DNA of 52,333 nucleotides. It comes from an uncultured Streptococcus sp. GTDB lineage: Bacteria; Bacillota; Bacilli; Lactobacillales; Streptococcaceae. Below the pieces are notes generated by a model. It searched no databases, was not told the origin of the DNA, and saw only the letters and a program-made list of their open reading frames with translations. Positions 8,467 through 15,389 of this stretch are shown here, in pieces (the stretch's first letter is position 1; each line of letters opens with the position of its first letter). Both the position numbers and the translations under genes were made by a program. Location: the NCBI RefSeq assembly GCF_959025735.1, contig NZ_CAUFJQ010000001.1:1-52333 (forward strand), in the 5' to 3' direction.

Positions 8467-8484
8467 TTATACACAGTGTCTAAA
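8467..8484. promoter_or_regulatory. candidate TetR operator, copy 1
   Basis: TTATACACAGTGTCTAAA is an imperfect palindrome. It covers a TATAAT (minus strand, 8466-8471) that could be the -10 of the TetR gene. It matches operator copy 2 in inverted orientation at 17 of 18 bases. Confidence 0.65.
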
Positions 8485-8500
8485 AATAAAGATTTCCTAC

Positions 8501-8528
8501 TTGTGAAAATTTCTAGAAACTGTATAAT
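8501..8528 (+). promoter_or_regulatory. promoter of the YhgE/Pip gene
   Basis: TTGTGA (8501-8506), 16 bases, TATAAT (8523-8528). The predicted start lies about 10 bases before operator copy 2, so repressor bound there would block early transcription. Confidence 0.6.
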
Positions 8529-8543
8529 CTATTATATCAGAAA

Positions 8544-8562
8544 TTTAGACAATGTGTATAAA
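8544..8562. promoter_or_regulatory. candidate TetR operator, copy 2
   Basis: TTTAGACAATGTGTATAA is the inverted match of the site at 8467-8484 and is itself near-palindromic. It lies between the -10 at 8523 and the AAAAGGAG ribosome binding site of the YhgE/Pip gene. Confidence 0.65.
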
Positions 8563-8577
8563 AAGGAGACAAAAAAT

Positions 8578-11373
8578 ATGATGAAAGAATGGAAGGCTAT
8601 TCTTAAAAAGCCAACATTTATCATTGTCATGATTGGAGTTGCTTTGATTCCAGCTCTTTATAATATTATTTTTCTATCTTCCATGTGGGATCCATATAGC
8701 CAAGTTTCGGATCTTCCTGTAGCGGTTGTCAATAAGGATCAATCTGCTACATATAATGGACAAAAAATGGAAATCGGGAAAGACATGGTGTCCAATTTGA
8801 AGGACAATGACTCACTTGATTTTCATTTTGTAGATGAGAAAGCTGCGAAAGATGGTCTCAAAAATGGCGATTATTATATGATTGTAACCCTGCCTGAGGA
8901 TCTTTCAAAAAAAGCTAGCTCCATCTTAACCAATCATCCGGAACAGATGACCATTGATTACCAAACATCCAGTGGTCATAGTTTTATCGCAGGGAAAATG
9001 AGCGACACTGCGATGACAAAAATGAAGCAGTCAGTGGCTGAAAAAGTGACCAATACGTATACAACAGCTTTATTTTCCAAAATGGGATCGCTTAAAACTG
9101 GTATGGGGACAGCGGCAGATGGAAGTGCTAAATTAGCAGATGGTGCAAGTAAATTGGAAGATGGTGGTCAAACACTATCTACTAATTTGAATACATTGGC
9201 TCGTTCAAGCTTAGCATTTTCAGATGGTGCGACTACTCTTCGTACAGGTCTAGCAGCCTATACAGATGGTGTTGGTCAATTAGGAAATGGTCTCAATCAA
9301 ATGGCTGGTCAACTTCCAAATTTGGTATCTGGCGTCAATCAATTAAATAATGGGTTTGGTACTTTTAATACAGGCTTGATGGCTTACGCTACCGGAGTGG
9401 ATCGATTAGGAAATGGTCTCAATCAAATGGCGAGTCAAACCCCTCAGTTGGCTTCAGGAGTTGGTCGGTTAACCAGCGGTATGGGGACCCTCAATGACGG
9501 TCTTGGGAATTATACCAATGGCGTGCGTCAATTGAATTCGGGTCTATCTAACTTTTCAAATGGTTTAGTGACCTATACAAATGGCGTTGCTACTTTATCA
9601 GAGGGAGCAGGTCAATTAAGTAGTCAATCCGCTACTCTTCGAAATGGGGTTTCTCAATTAGAATCAGGTATTCAAACATTATCAAGTCAGCTACAAGCTT
9701 CTACAAGCCAATCAGCTCAGATTGATCAATTGGCAGCTGGTTTGAACCAATTAAATGCAGCGATTCAAAATGCTTCGGTAGATACCAGTCAACTTTCATC
9801 TGGCTTGACGAGTATTGCGAATTCAGCTCAATCAATCCTTGCTTCAGCCCAAGCGGATCGTGCAAATGCCCTTGCAAGTGTACAAGGGACAGCAGCCTAT
9901 CAAGCAATGACAGCTGACCAACAAGCGGAAATCAATGCGGCGATCTCATCGAGCCCAAGCTCGAGTGAAACGGCGGCTCAAGGAATCTTGACTACGATTC
10001 AAACGATCCAAAGTAGTTTGAATACAGGAAATAGCTTGACACAACTGCAAACGGCAGCCAATCAAGTTTTACCAACAGCTTCTTCTACCTTGACAGACTT
10101 GTCAAGTGGCTTGTCTAAGATCCAATCCGCAGTTAGTGGACAATTGTTGCCAGCTAGCCAAACCATCAGTCAAGGGATCGGCGCTTATACAGCTGGTGTC
10201 GATAAAATCGCTAATGGAGCAACCCAACTTCAGACGAATAGCAGTACTTTAACAAATGGGGCTAGTCAGTTAGCAGCAGGTGTTGGTCAACTAGATAGTA
10301 AATCATCAGAATTACTTGCAGGAAGCAATCAATTAGCTTCTGGTCTAGGTGAGTTAAATGGGAAGATGCCTGCCTTGACATCAGGCATGAATCAACTGGC
10401 TTCAGGAGCGACCCAATTAACAGGTAAGTCGGGTGAATTGGTTGCTGGTGCTGGAAAATTAGCTGACGGTGTAGGGCAATTGAACAGCAAAACTCCAGAG
10501 TTGGCAGGTGGTGTCAACAAACTTGTCACTGGTGTCAATCAGTTGACAGAAAAATCAGGTCAATTGGTGACTGGTGCTGATAAACTAGCCGACGGTGCAA
10601 ATCAAATCTCAGATGGGTCCAGCAAATTAGCAGCAGGTGGCCAAACATTGACAAATGGTTTAGGTGAATTAGCAACAGGAAGCCAAACCTTGAGTCAAGG
10701 ATTAAACGATGCTAAGGGACAATTGAATGTGGCTACAACTGAAAAAGAAAACGCTAAAACCTTAGCAGATCCTGTCACTTTGTCTAAAACAGACCGTGAC
10801 AATGTCCCGGTGAATGGTGTCGGAATGGCTCCTTATATGATCTCTGTAGCACTCTTTGTTTGTGCCTTGTCAACCAATATGATCTTTGCAAAATTACCAT
10901 CCGGTCGTCATCCTGAAAGTCGCTGGGCATGGTTTAAATCTCGCTTTGAGGTCAACGGAACGATTGCGGTGATTGCAGGAGTCTTGGTCTATGGTGCCGT
11001 TCACTTAATTGGTTTATCAGCTAATCATGAGATGGCTACTCTCTTCCTTTGTGTGATTGGTAGTGTGGCCTTCATGTCTATCGTGACTGCTTTGACAACA
11101 TGGCAAAGAAAGATCGGTGCTTTCCTTTCCTTGATCCTCTTGCTCTTGCAATTGGCTTCTAGTGCAGGAACCTATCCTCTGGCTTTGACAAATGGCTTTT
11201 TCCAAGCCATTCATCCATTCTTGCCAATGAGTTATACCGTTTCTGGTCTTCGTCAAACGATTTCGATGACAGGAGAAATTGGAAATCAAGTGGCCTTCCT
11301 TCTGATGACTATTGTTCTTTTTGCAGGGCTAGGAATGTGGTTCTATAATCCAAAAAAATATGAAGAGGACTAA
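8578..11373 (+). CDS. YhgE/Pip-family membrane protein with a long repeat ectodomain
   Basis: Large (931 aa) membrane protein of the YhgE/Pip family, related to phage-infection protein and to EsaA of type VII secretion. One N-terminal membrane segment (about 18-38) is followed by a YhgE-type extracellular domain. Next comes a very long region (about 170-725) of short repeats patterned like LxxGxxxLxxGaxqL, Asn/Gln/Gly/Ser/Thr-rich and likely elongated or coiled. About five or six C-terminal membrane segments (about 750-930) resemble an ABC-2 permease. I chose ATG 8578 (ATG 8581 is also possible) because AAAAGGAG precedes it; the frame extends further upstream but would cross the promoter. The transported or bound partner is unknown. 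It is divergent from a TetR gene that probably represses it. Confidence 0.87.
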   Translation: MMKEWKAILKKPTFIIVMIGVALIPALYNIIFLSSMWDPYSQVSDLPVAVVNKDQSATYNGQKMEIGKDMVSNLKDNDSLDFHFVDEKAAKDGLKNGDYYMIVTLPEDLSKKASSILTNHPEQMTIDYQTSSGHSFIAGKMSDTAMTKMKQSVAEKVTNTYTTALFSKMGSLKTGMGTAADGSAKLADGASKLEDGGQTLSTNLNTLARSSLAFSDGATTLRTGLAAYTDGVGQLGNGLNQMAGQLPNLVSGVNQLNNGFGTFNTGLMAYATGVDRLGNGLNQMASQTPQLASGVGRLTSGMGTLNDGLGNYTNGVRQLNSGLSNFSNGLVTYTNGVATLSEGAGQLSSQSATLRNGVSQLESGIQTLSSQLQASTSQSAQIDQLAAGLNQLNAAIQNASVDTSQLSSGLTSIANSAQSILASAQADRANALASVQGTAAYQAMTADQQAEINAAISSSPSSSETAAQGILTTIQTIQSSLNTGNSLTQLQTAANQVLPTASSTLTDLSSGLSKIQSAVSGQLLPASQTISQGIGAYTAGVDKIANGATQLQTNSSTLTNGASQLAAGVGQLDSKSSELLAGSNQLASGLGELNGKMPALTSGMNQLASGATQLTGKSGELVAGAGKLADGVGQLNSKTPELAGGVNKLVTGVNQLTEKSGQLVTGADKLADGANQISDGSSKLAAGGQTLTNGLGELATGSQTLSQGLNDAKGQLNVATTEKENAKTLADPVTLSKTDRDNVPVNGVGMAPYMISVALFVCALSTNMIFAKLPSGRHPESRWAWFKSRFEVNGTIAVIAGVLVYGAVHLIGLSANHEMATLFLCVIGSVAFMSIVTALTTWQRKIGAFLSLILLLLQLASSAGTYPLALTNGFFQAIHPFLPMSYTVSGLRQTISMTGEIGNQVAFLLMTIVLFAGLGMWFYNPKKYEED
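9280..9431 (+). repeat. 26-bp exact direct repeat inside the YhgE/Pip gene
   Basis: An identical 26-base segment occurs at 9280-9305 and 9406-9431, starting TTAGGAAATGGTCTC, exactly 126 bases (42 codons) apart. It lies within a longer, looser protein repeat. In-frame recombination between the copies would shorten or lengthen the ectodomain. Confidence 0.8.
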
Positions 11374-11381
11374 TCTTCGGG

Positions 11382-11412
11382 AACTCCCAACAGAATGTGT
11401 TGGGAGTTTTTT
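11382..11412 (+). terminator. terminator of the YhgE/Pip gene
   Basis: AACTCCCAACA and TGTTGGGAGTT flank a 5-base loop with a following T run, 8 bases after the stop codon. Confidence 0.9.
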
Positions 11413-11426
11413 GTTTCATGTGAAAC

Positions 11427-11606
11427 AAGAGGCTGGGACAAAAGTCCTAGCCTCTCAATTGTTTTTGGATTGTCGAGCAAGACGCAGTGGTTGAGTGGGC
11501 TCTACTACGCTGATTTCATCAGCTTTTACAGCCCTACTCAACTGTGCGGAGGTGGGACGACGAAATCGAATTCTAACGAATTACCGATTTCTGTCCCACT
11601 CTCTTA
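11427..11606 (-). repeat. dispersed 180-bp structured repeat, copy 1
   Basis: This stretch is nearly identical, in inverted orientation, to 41460-41639; I count about one mismatch over some 175 bases. Read on the minus strand it starts one base after the stop codon of the lipoprotein gene (11607-11609) and runs through several hairpins: GAAATCG-type arms; GTTGAGT(A/G)GGGCT arms enclosing GCTGAT/ATCAGC; and a final GAGGCTAGGAC/GTCCCAGCCTC stem followed by T-rich sequence. The final stem could serve as a terminator for the lipoprotein gene. The ends AAGAGAGTGGGACAG and AAGAGGCTGGGACAA are imperfect inverted repeats of each other. Confidence 0.85.
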
Positions 11607-12290
11607 TTATTTAAAGAAAACAACATCAGGATTTGGAGTAATATAGAGAAGTTGGTCGTTTTCAAAGACCAGTTGGATAGTGTTGTTTTTATAGGTGTAA
11701 ATGGTGTAGTTTACTCCGAATTTAGAAGCTTGTTTGAGATCAACAGCTCCCATCAAAAAGGCGTGAGCTTGTTCCCCTGTGATTTTTCCCTCGTGGTAGA
11801 GCCCTTTAATATTTTCTAATTCGGTATTTTCAAAAGATTCGGCAATATAAGCAGGGTCTGTTATTTGTTTCTCTGGATTCCCAAGAATTGTTTGGACAAG
11901 AGCGGTGGTATATCCTTCATAATCCGGCGTCTGTGCAAAAATTTTATCGTCATTTCTAGAGTAGGCTACTTTTAGGTTCCCTGTCGCATAAATCTTATCT
12001 TTTGGAGCTTCTTGAGCATTTTTAGGGAGTCCTTCGGTCGTGACGATGTCAGAAGAGGTTTCCGTAGTAGTTGAGGGAGAGCTAGAGGAGTTGCTTGAGC
12101 TATTTGAACTGGTTGAGCGACTCGGGAGGCTAGAACGACTCGAGCTACTTTTTTTAAAGGTTTTCTTTTTTGAGCTGGTAGCAGTGGGTACTTTTTTAAA
12201 GTTGATCTTAAGGTCCGGCACACAGGCTGATAGAAAAAGAAGAGACAGCAAGAGTGTGAACAAAAGAGGTAGTGTCTGTTTTTTCATCAT
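11607..12290 (-). CDS. Ser-rich lipoprotein of unknown function
   Basis: Secreted lipoprotein of 227 aa. The signal peptide ends in lipobox LSAC (Cys about residue 23). It is followed by a low-complexity Lys/Ser/Thr/Asn linker (about 35-85) that probably spans the wall, and a C-terminal globular domain (about 95-227) with GNLKVAYSRNDDKIFAQTPDYEG and a Tyr/Asn-rich end. The C-terminal half may belong to the DUF4947-type streptococcal domain, but I am not sure. ATG 12290 and ATG 12287 are both possible, after GAAAGGAAC. Its stop codon abuts the dispersed repeat. Role unknown. Confidence 0.75.
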   Translation of the reverse strand: MMKKQTLPLLFTLLLSLLFLSACVPDLKINFKKVPTATSSKKKTFKKSSSSRSSLPSRSTSSNSSSNSSSSPSTTTETSSDIVTTEGLPKNAQEAPKDKIYATGNLKVAYSRNDDKIFAQTPDYEGYTTALVQTILGNPEKQITDPAYIAESFENTELENIKGLYHEGKITGEQAHAFLMGAVDLKQASKFGVNYTIYTYKNNTIQLVFENDQLLYITPNPDVVFFK

Positions 12291-12337
12291 GTTCCTTTCG
12301 ATAAGCTGATTGAATTTCTATTCTATCATAAAAAAGG

Positions 12338-12372
12338 CAACAAAAAAAGGTCAGGAAGAAATCCTGCCTTTG
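12338..12372 (-). terminator. terminator of the beta-helix lipoprotein gene
   Basis: On the minus strand GGCAGGA and TCCTGACC (one bulge) flank TTTCT and are followed by seven T residues, just past the stop at 12380. Confidence 0.7.
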
Positions 12373-12379
12373 TTTGTTA

Positions 12380-13627
12380 TTATTGATGCCCGCCTCCAGG
12401 TCCACCGCCTTGAGGTCCGCCACCGCCTGGAGCCCCACCGCCTCCAGGCATGGAGTTGACAATTTCCGTTTGTTTTTCACCGTTGATATAGATGTCTCCG
12501 CCAGTGTAGGTAGCAGTACCATCAAAGTCGAATCCAGATTGTCCCGTTAATTTAATGGTTCCTCCGGTAACAGTGATATTTCCATTCGAATCAATTGGAT
12601 CGGTATCGCCTTGGCCAACTTCAACGTTGAGGGTTCCACCATTCATGGTGAAGAAAATTTCATCTTGGTTAGCATTAGCATTGGCTGCATTGACACCATC
12701 ATCAGTTGCGTAGATGGTGATATCACCACCGTTGATGGTGATCGATTTTCCTTCGAGACCTTCGACAGACTCTGTTACCTCATAGGTTCCGCTATCGATG
12801 ATCAGATCTCCAGAAGCATGGATTCCGTCGTCTCCTGCGGTGATGGTCATTTTGTTATCTGAAAGATACATGGTTCCGACCGAAGTATCTTCATCATTAT
12901 CCACCTTGACTGCATCTTCATCTGCATCGATGGTCATGGTCGTACCAGTGATATTGAGTTCGTCATTGACGTTGAAGGCATCTCCTACAGCCGTGATCTT
13001 ATAGGTTCCACCTGTGATATGGAGAGTGTCATTGGCCTTGATACCGTTGTTCTTCTTGGCGTCAATGTTGAGTGTACCTGAACCATTGATGGTGAGGTCG
13101 CCTTTAGAGAAGATGACCGCATCGGCATCTTCATCATTGTTTGAACTTGAATCAGACAAGGTATTGGTCGTGCCGTCTGCTAGAGTGAGGTAGACATGCC
13201 CTGCTTTCGTAGCAGAAATTGGCGCGTTGGTGTTGGTCATGGTAACGCCTTTCAAGACGATGTGAACATCATCTGAGTCACCCGCTTCGACCTTGATTTG
13301 AACCCCATCGGATTCACCAGAGATGACATAGGTTCCAGCCTTTGAGATGGTCACAGTTGATCCAGATACAGCTACGCCGTCACCTGATACACTTGCAGAC
13401 GAACCAGACAGTTTTACAGTAGAGGCTTTGCTTTCATCATAAGAGCTGTCCTTGTCCTTATCTGTAAAATAGTTGGAATTGTTTGTTTTATTTTTTGAAG
13501 TAGAAGTAGCGGTTGTTTGTGCAGTATTGCTTTTTGTAGCTGATTGTGATGACGCCTGGGTGCAAGCTGTCAGTAAGGTGAGGGTTGCGGCCCCCGTTAA
13601 TAAAAATTTCCATTTGTTTGATTTCAT
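12380..13627 (-). CDS. beta-helix carbohydrate-binding lipoprotein (Cthe_2159-like)
   Basis: Surface lipoprotein of 415 aa. The signal peptide ends with lipobox LTAC (Cys about 21), followed by a Ser/Thr/Asn linker (about 22-65). A long parallel beta-helix-like region (about 70-375) has repeating units such as GDGVAVSGSTVTISKAGTY, NGSGTLNIDAKKNNGIKAND and DDGIHASGDLIIDSGTYEV. Many Asp residues fit calcium binding. The C-terminus is Gly/Pro-rich (GGGGAPGGGGPQ). This matches the Cthe_2159-type carbohydrate-binding domain. It is divergent from a VTC-domain gene and a DUF4956 gene, a grouping that I recall from other Firmicutes. The ligand is unknown; a wall polysaccharide or an acidic glycan is a reasonable guess. 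Confidence 0.83.
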   Translation of the reverse strand: MKSNKWKFLLTGAATLTLLTACTQASSQSATKSNTAQTTATSTSKNKTNNSNYFTDKDKDSSYDESKASTVKLSGSSASVSGDGVAVSGSTVTISKAGTYVISGESDGVQIKVEAGDSDDVHIVLKGVTMTNTNAPISATKAGHVYLTLADGTTNTLSDSSSNNDEDADAVIFSKGDLTINGSGTLNIDAKKNNGIKANDTLHITGGTYKITAVGDAFNVNDELNITGTTMTIDADEDAVKVDNDEDTSVGTMYLSDNKMTITAGDDGIHASGDLIIDSGTYEVTESVEGLEGKSITINGGDITIYATDDGVNAANANANQDEIFFTMNGGTLNVEVGQGDTDPIDSNGNITVTGGTIKLTGQSGFDFDGTATYTGGDIYINGEKQTEIVNSMPGGGGAPGGGGPQGGGPGGGHQ

Positions 13628-13714
13628 GAGCTTTTCCTCTCGTTCAATTGATATACTCCTAGTCTAAAGTTGCTAGCTGAAAGTTTCCTAAAGTTTTTCT
13701 GAAAGGAACCTTAA

Positions 13715-13753
13715 CTTTAGTTTTATTTAAGTTTGGCTTAATGACCAGTTAAG
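13715..13753 (+). promoter_or_regulatory. array of four TTAAG-like half sites at 11-bp period
   Basis: CTTTAG (13715), TTTAAG (13726), CTTAAT (13737) and GTTAAG (13748) start exactly 11 bases apart. The response regulator CiaR of pneumococcus binds TTTAAG-N5-TTTAAG, which has the same 11-base period. The array lies in the 214-bp gap between the beta-helix lipoprotein and the VTC-domain gene. A TATTAA at 13761-13766 could be the -10. Two of the four half sites deviate from consensus, so this is a candidate only. Confidence 0.4.
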
Positions 13754-13841
13754 AAAGTCCTATTAAACTAGAAAGCACGTAAGTCGTATTCATACTTACT
13801 GAAGGTTAGAAACAATAGATCCCCCTTAAAGGAGAAGAAAC

Positions 13842-14621
13842 ATGAAAAAAACAATTGAGACAAGTTTCAAACGAATCGAAACAAAATATATCGTCGCAAA
13901 AGATGACGTGAAGGACTTGATCAAAGACTTAAAAGAATACGTCGTAGAAGATGATTACCCAACCTCAACCATTTCAAACATTTATTTTGATACAGAAAAT
14001 TTTGATGTCATTCAAGATGCTCTTGCCAAACAACACCGCCGTGAAAAAATTCGGATGCGGACTTATATAGAAAAACCTCAAGCAGACAGTCCAGTGTTTC
14101 TAGAGGTGAAGTCAAAAGATGAAGAAGGAATTGGCCATAAATTCCGCCTAGTCGCCACTTCACAAGCCATTATCAACTTGATGACAGATGGGAAAGTAGA
14201 TCATCAGATACAAGATCCAGACTTAGTGCAAGAGATTCAGAGATTGCGCAAACGTTATGGTCATCGATTGGAACCACGGATGTTCATTTACTATGATCGC
14301 TTGTCTCTCAAAGAAAAGAAATCCATTCAGGGTTATCCTTATCAGAAGATTCGCGTGACAATCGATCAAAACTTAGTCTTTCGAGATCAGGCTGTTAGCC
14401 TTTTTGATGGGAAGAAAGGAGAACCTCTACTAGAGGATGACTTCGTGATCATGGAAATTAAGGCTCCTGGGCAAGAACCTAAATGGCTAAAGGATATTTT
14501 AGATAAGTACGGACTGGTCAAACAGAAATTTTCAAAATATAGCTGTGCTTATCATAAATCACAAGGCTTGGATTATGCCCCAAGACCAGTTCAAGAAACG
14601 GTAGGTGCTGCCTATGTCTAA
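13842..14621 (+). CDS. VTC-domain protein (polyphosphate polymerase-like)
   Basis: Cytoplasmic protein of 259 aa made up almost entirely of a VTC domain, the catalytic tunnel fold of yeast polyphosphate polymerase Vtc4. The conserved charged motifs appear in order: RIETKY (about 11-16), NIYFDT (about 46-51), REKIRMRTY (about 67-75), FLEVKSK (about 87-93), MFIYYDR, KIRVTID, IMEIKAP and KFSKYS near the C-terminus. There are no membrane segments. A GGAG at 13831 precedes ATG 13842. It overlaps the DUF4956 gene, so both are translated together, and is divergent from the beta-helix lipoprotein. Whether it makes polyphosphate or uses another triphosphate substrate cannot be told from sequence. Confidence 0.85.
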   Translation: MKKTIETSFKRIETKYIVAKDDVKDLIKDLKEYVVEDDYPTSTISNIYFDTENFDVIQDALAKQHRREKIRMRTYIEKPQADSPVFLEVKSKDEEGIGHKFRLVATSQAIINLMTDGKVDHQIQDPDLVQEIQRLRKRYGHRLEPRMFIYYDRLSLKEKKSIQGYPYQKIRVTIDQNLVFRDQAVSLFDGKKGEPLLEDDFVIMEIKAPGQEPKWLKDILDKYGLVKQKFSKYSCAYHKSQGLDYAPRPVQETVGAAYV

Positions 14622-15297
14622 TCTATTTGATTCTATTTTTAATAATGCCACAGCAACGGTGGATCCCTTGCGCTTACTGCTGGCCCTTTTGGTCAGCCTC
14701 TTTCTAGGGCTGGCCCTATCTTGGACCTATAAATACCGAACACTTTACACTCGAGAGTTTGTCATTAGTTTGACCTTGCTTCCTTGTATGATGACCTTAG
14801 TGATCTTTTTGGTCAATGGAAGTTTGGGAACCTCGATTGCAGTGGCAGGGACCTTTAGTTTGATCCGTTTTCGTTCGGCTACGAGTGGTTCGAGAGAGTT
14901 GATTGCCATTTTCTTAGCCATGATTATAGGACTGGCAGCAGGTTCGGGCTATCTTTTATTGGCCATTTTATCAACTCTCTCTTTACTAGGGGTGTGGCTG
15001 GTATTAGAGAACAAACAGAGTAAGGCAGACCATCAACGGCGCCGTCATTTGACCATTACCGTCTCAAAACAAGATTCTGTTGCAGAACAAATCAGCCAGT
15101 TGTTGGACCAAAGTTGTTCAGAGATTGACTTTATTTCTGTCACAACGGCCCAAGCTGGAGAACAACTGACCTTGAACTACGAGGTAAATATGAAATCGAA
15201 CATCGATGATTTTGCTCTTGCCAATCTATTGATTAGCAAGATTGAAAATTGTGATGTTGCTCTGACAAAGAAAGCGAAGAAAAGAAAGAATTTATAA
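14614..15297 (+). CDS. DUF4956 membrane protein
   Basis: Membrane protein of about 227 aa with four predicted membrane helices (about 15-140) and a soluble C-terminal domain of about 85 residues resembling a small ACT-like fold. The family hallmark FSLIRFRSATSGSREL lies between helices at about residues 88-103. I chose ATG 14614, which has GGTAGG about 8 bases upstream; an in-frame GTG at 14605 is the alternative. It overlaps the end of the VTC gene by 8 bases. The recurring pairing of VTC and DUF4956 suggests a membrane complex, perhaps handling the product of the VTC enzyme. No function is established to my knowledge. Confidence 0.83.
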   Translation: MSNLFDSIFNNATATVDPLRLLLALLVSLFLGLALSWTYKYRTLYTREFVISLTLLPCMMTLVIFLVNGSLGTSIAVAGTFSLIRFRSATSGSRELIAIFLAMIIGLAAGSGYLLLAILSTLSLLGVWLVLENKQSKADHQRRRHLTITVSKQDSVAEQISQLLDQSCSEIDFISVTTAQAGEQLTLNYEVNMKSNIDDFALANLLISKIENCDVALTKKAKKRKNL

Positions 15298-15300
15298 CTG

Positions 15301-15326
15301 CTATCCTACTTTAGGATAGTTTTTTA
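15301..15326 (+). terminator. terminator of the VTC-DUF4956 operon
   Basis: CTATCCTA, CTT loop, TAGGATAG, then TTTTTT: a perfect 8-bp stem 3 bases after the stop codon. Confidence 0.92.
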
Positions 15327-15330
15327 GGGT

Positions 15331-15362
15331 TTTAAGAACTTTTTAAGAAAAAGTGGTATACT
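15331..15362 (+). promoter_or_regulatory. consensus CiaR box and promoter of the S41 peptidase gene
   Basis: TTTAAG (15331-15336), 5 bases (AACTT), TTTAAG (15342-15347) matches the published CiaR direct repeat exactly. A TATACT -10 follows at 15357-15362, 9 bases after the second half site. No good -35 exists at 16-18 bases, as expected for an activator-dependent promoter. The start would be near 15369, and the GAAGGA ribosome binding site follows. Confidence 0.72.
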
Positions 15363-15389
15363 GTTTCTAAAAAATTGAAGGAATCCCTT

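Noticed and set aside
9085..10760. CRISPR-like or tandem non-coding repeats
   Set aside because: The repeats are degenerate, in frame and encode LxxGxxxL protein units within one long gene.
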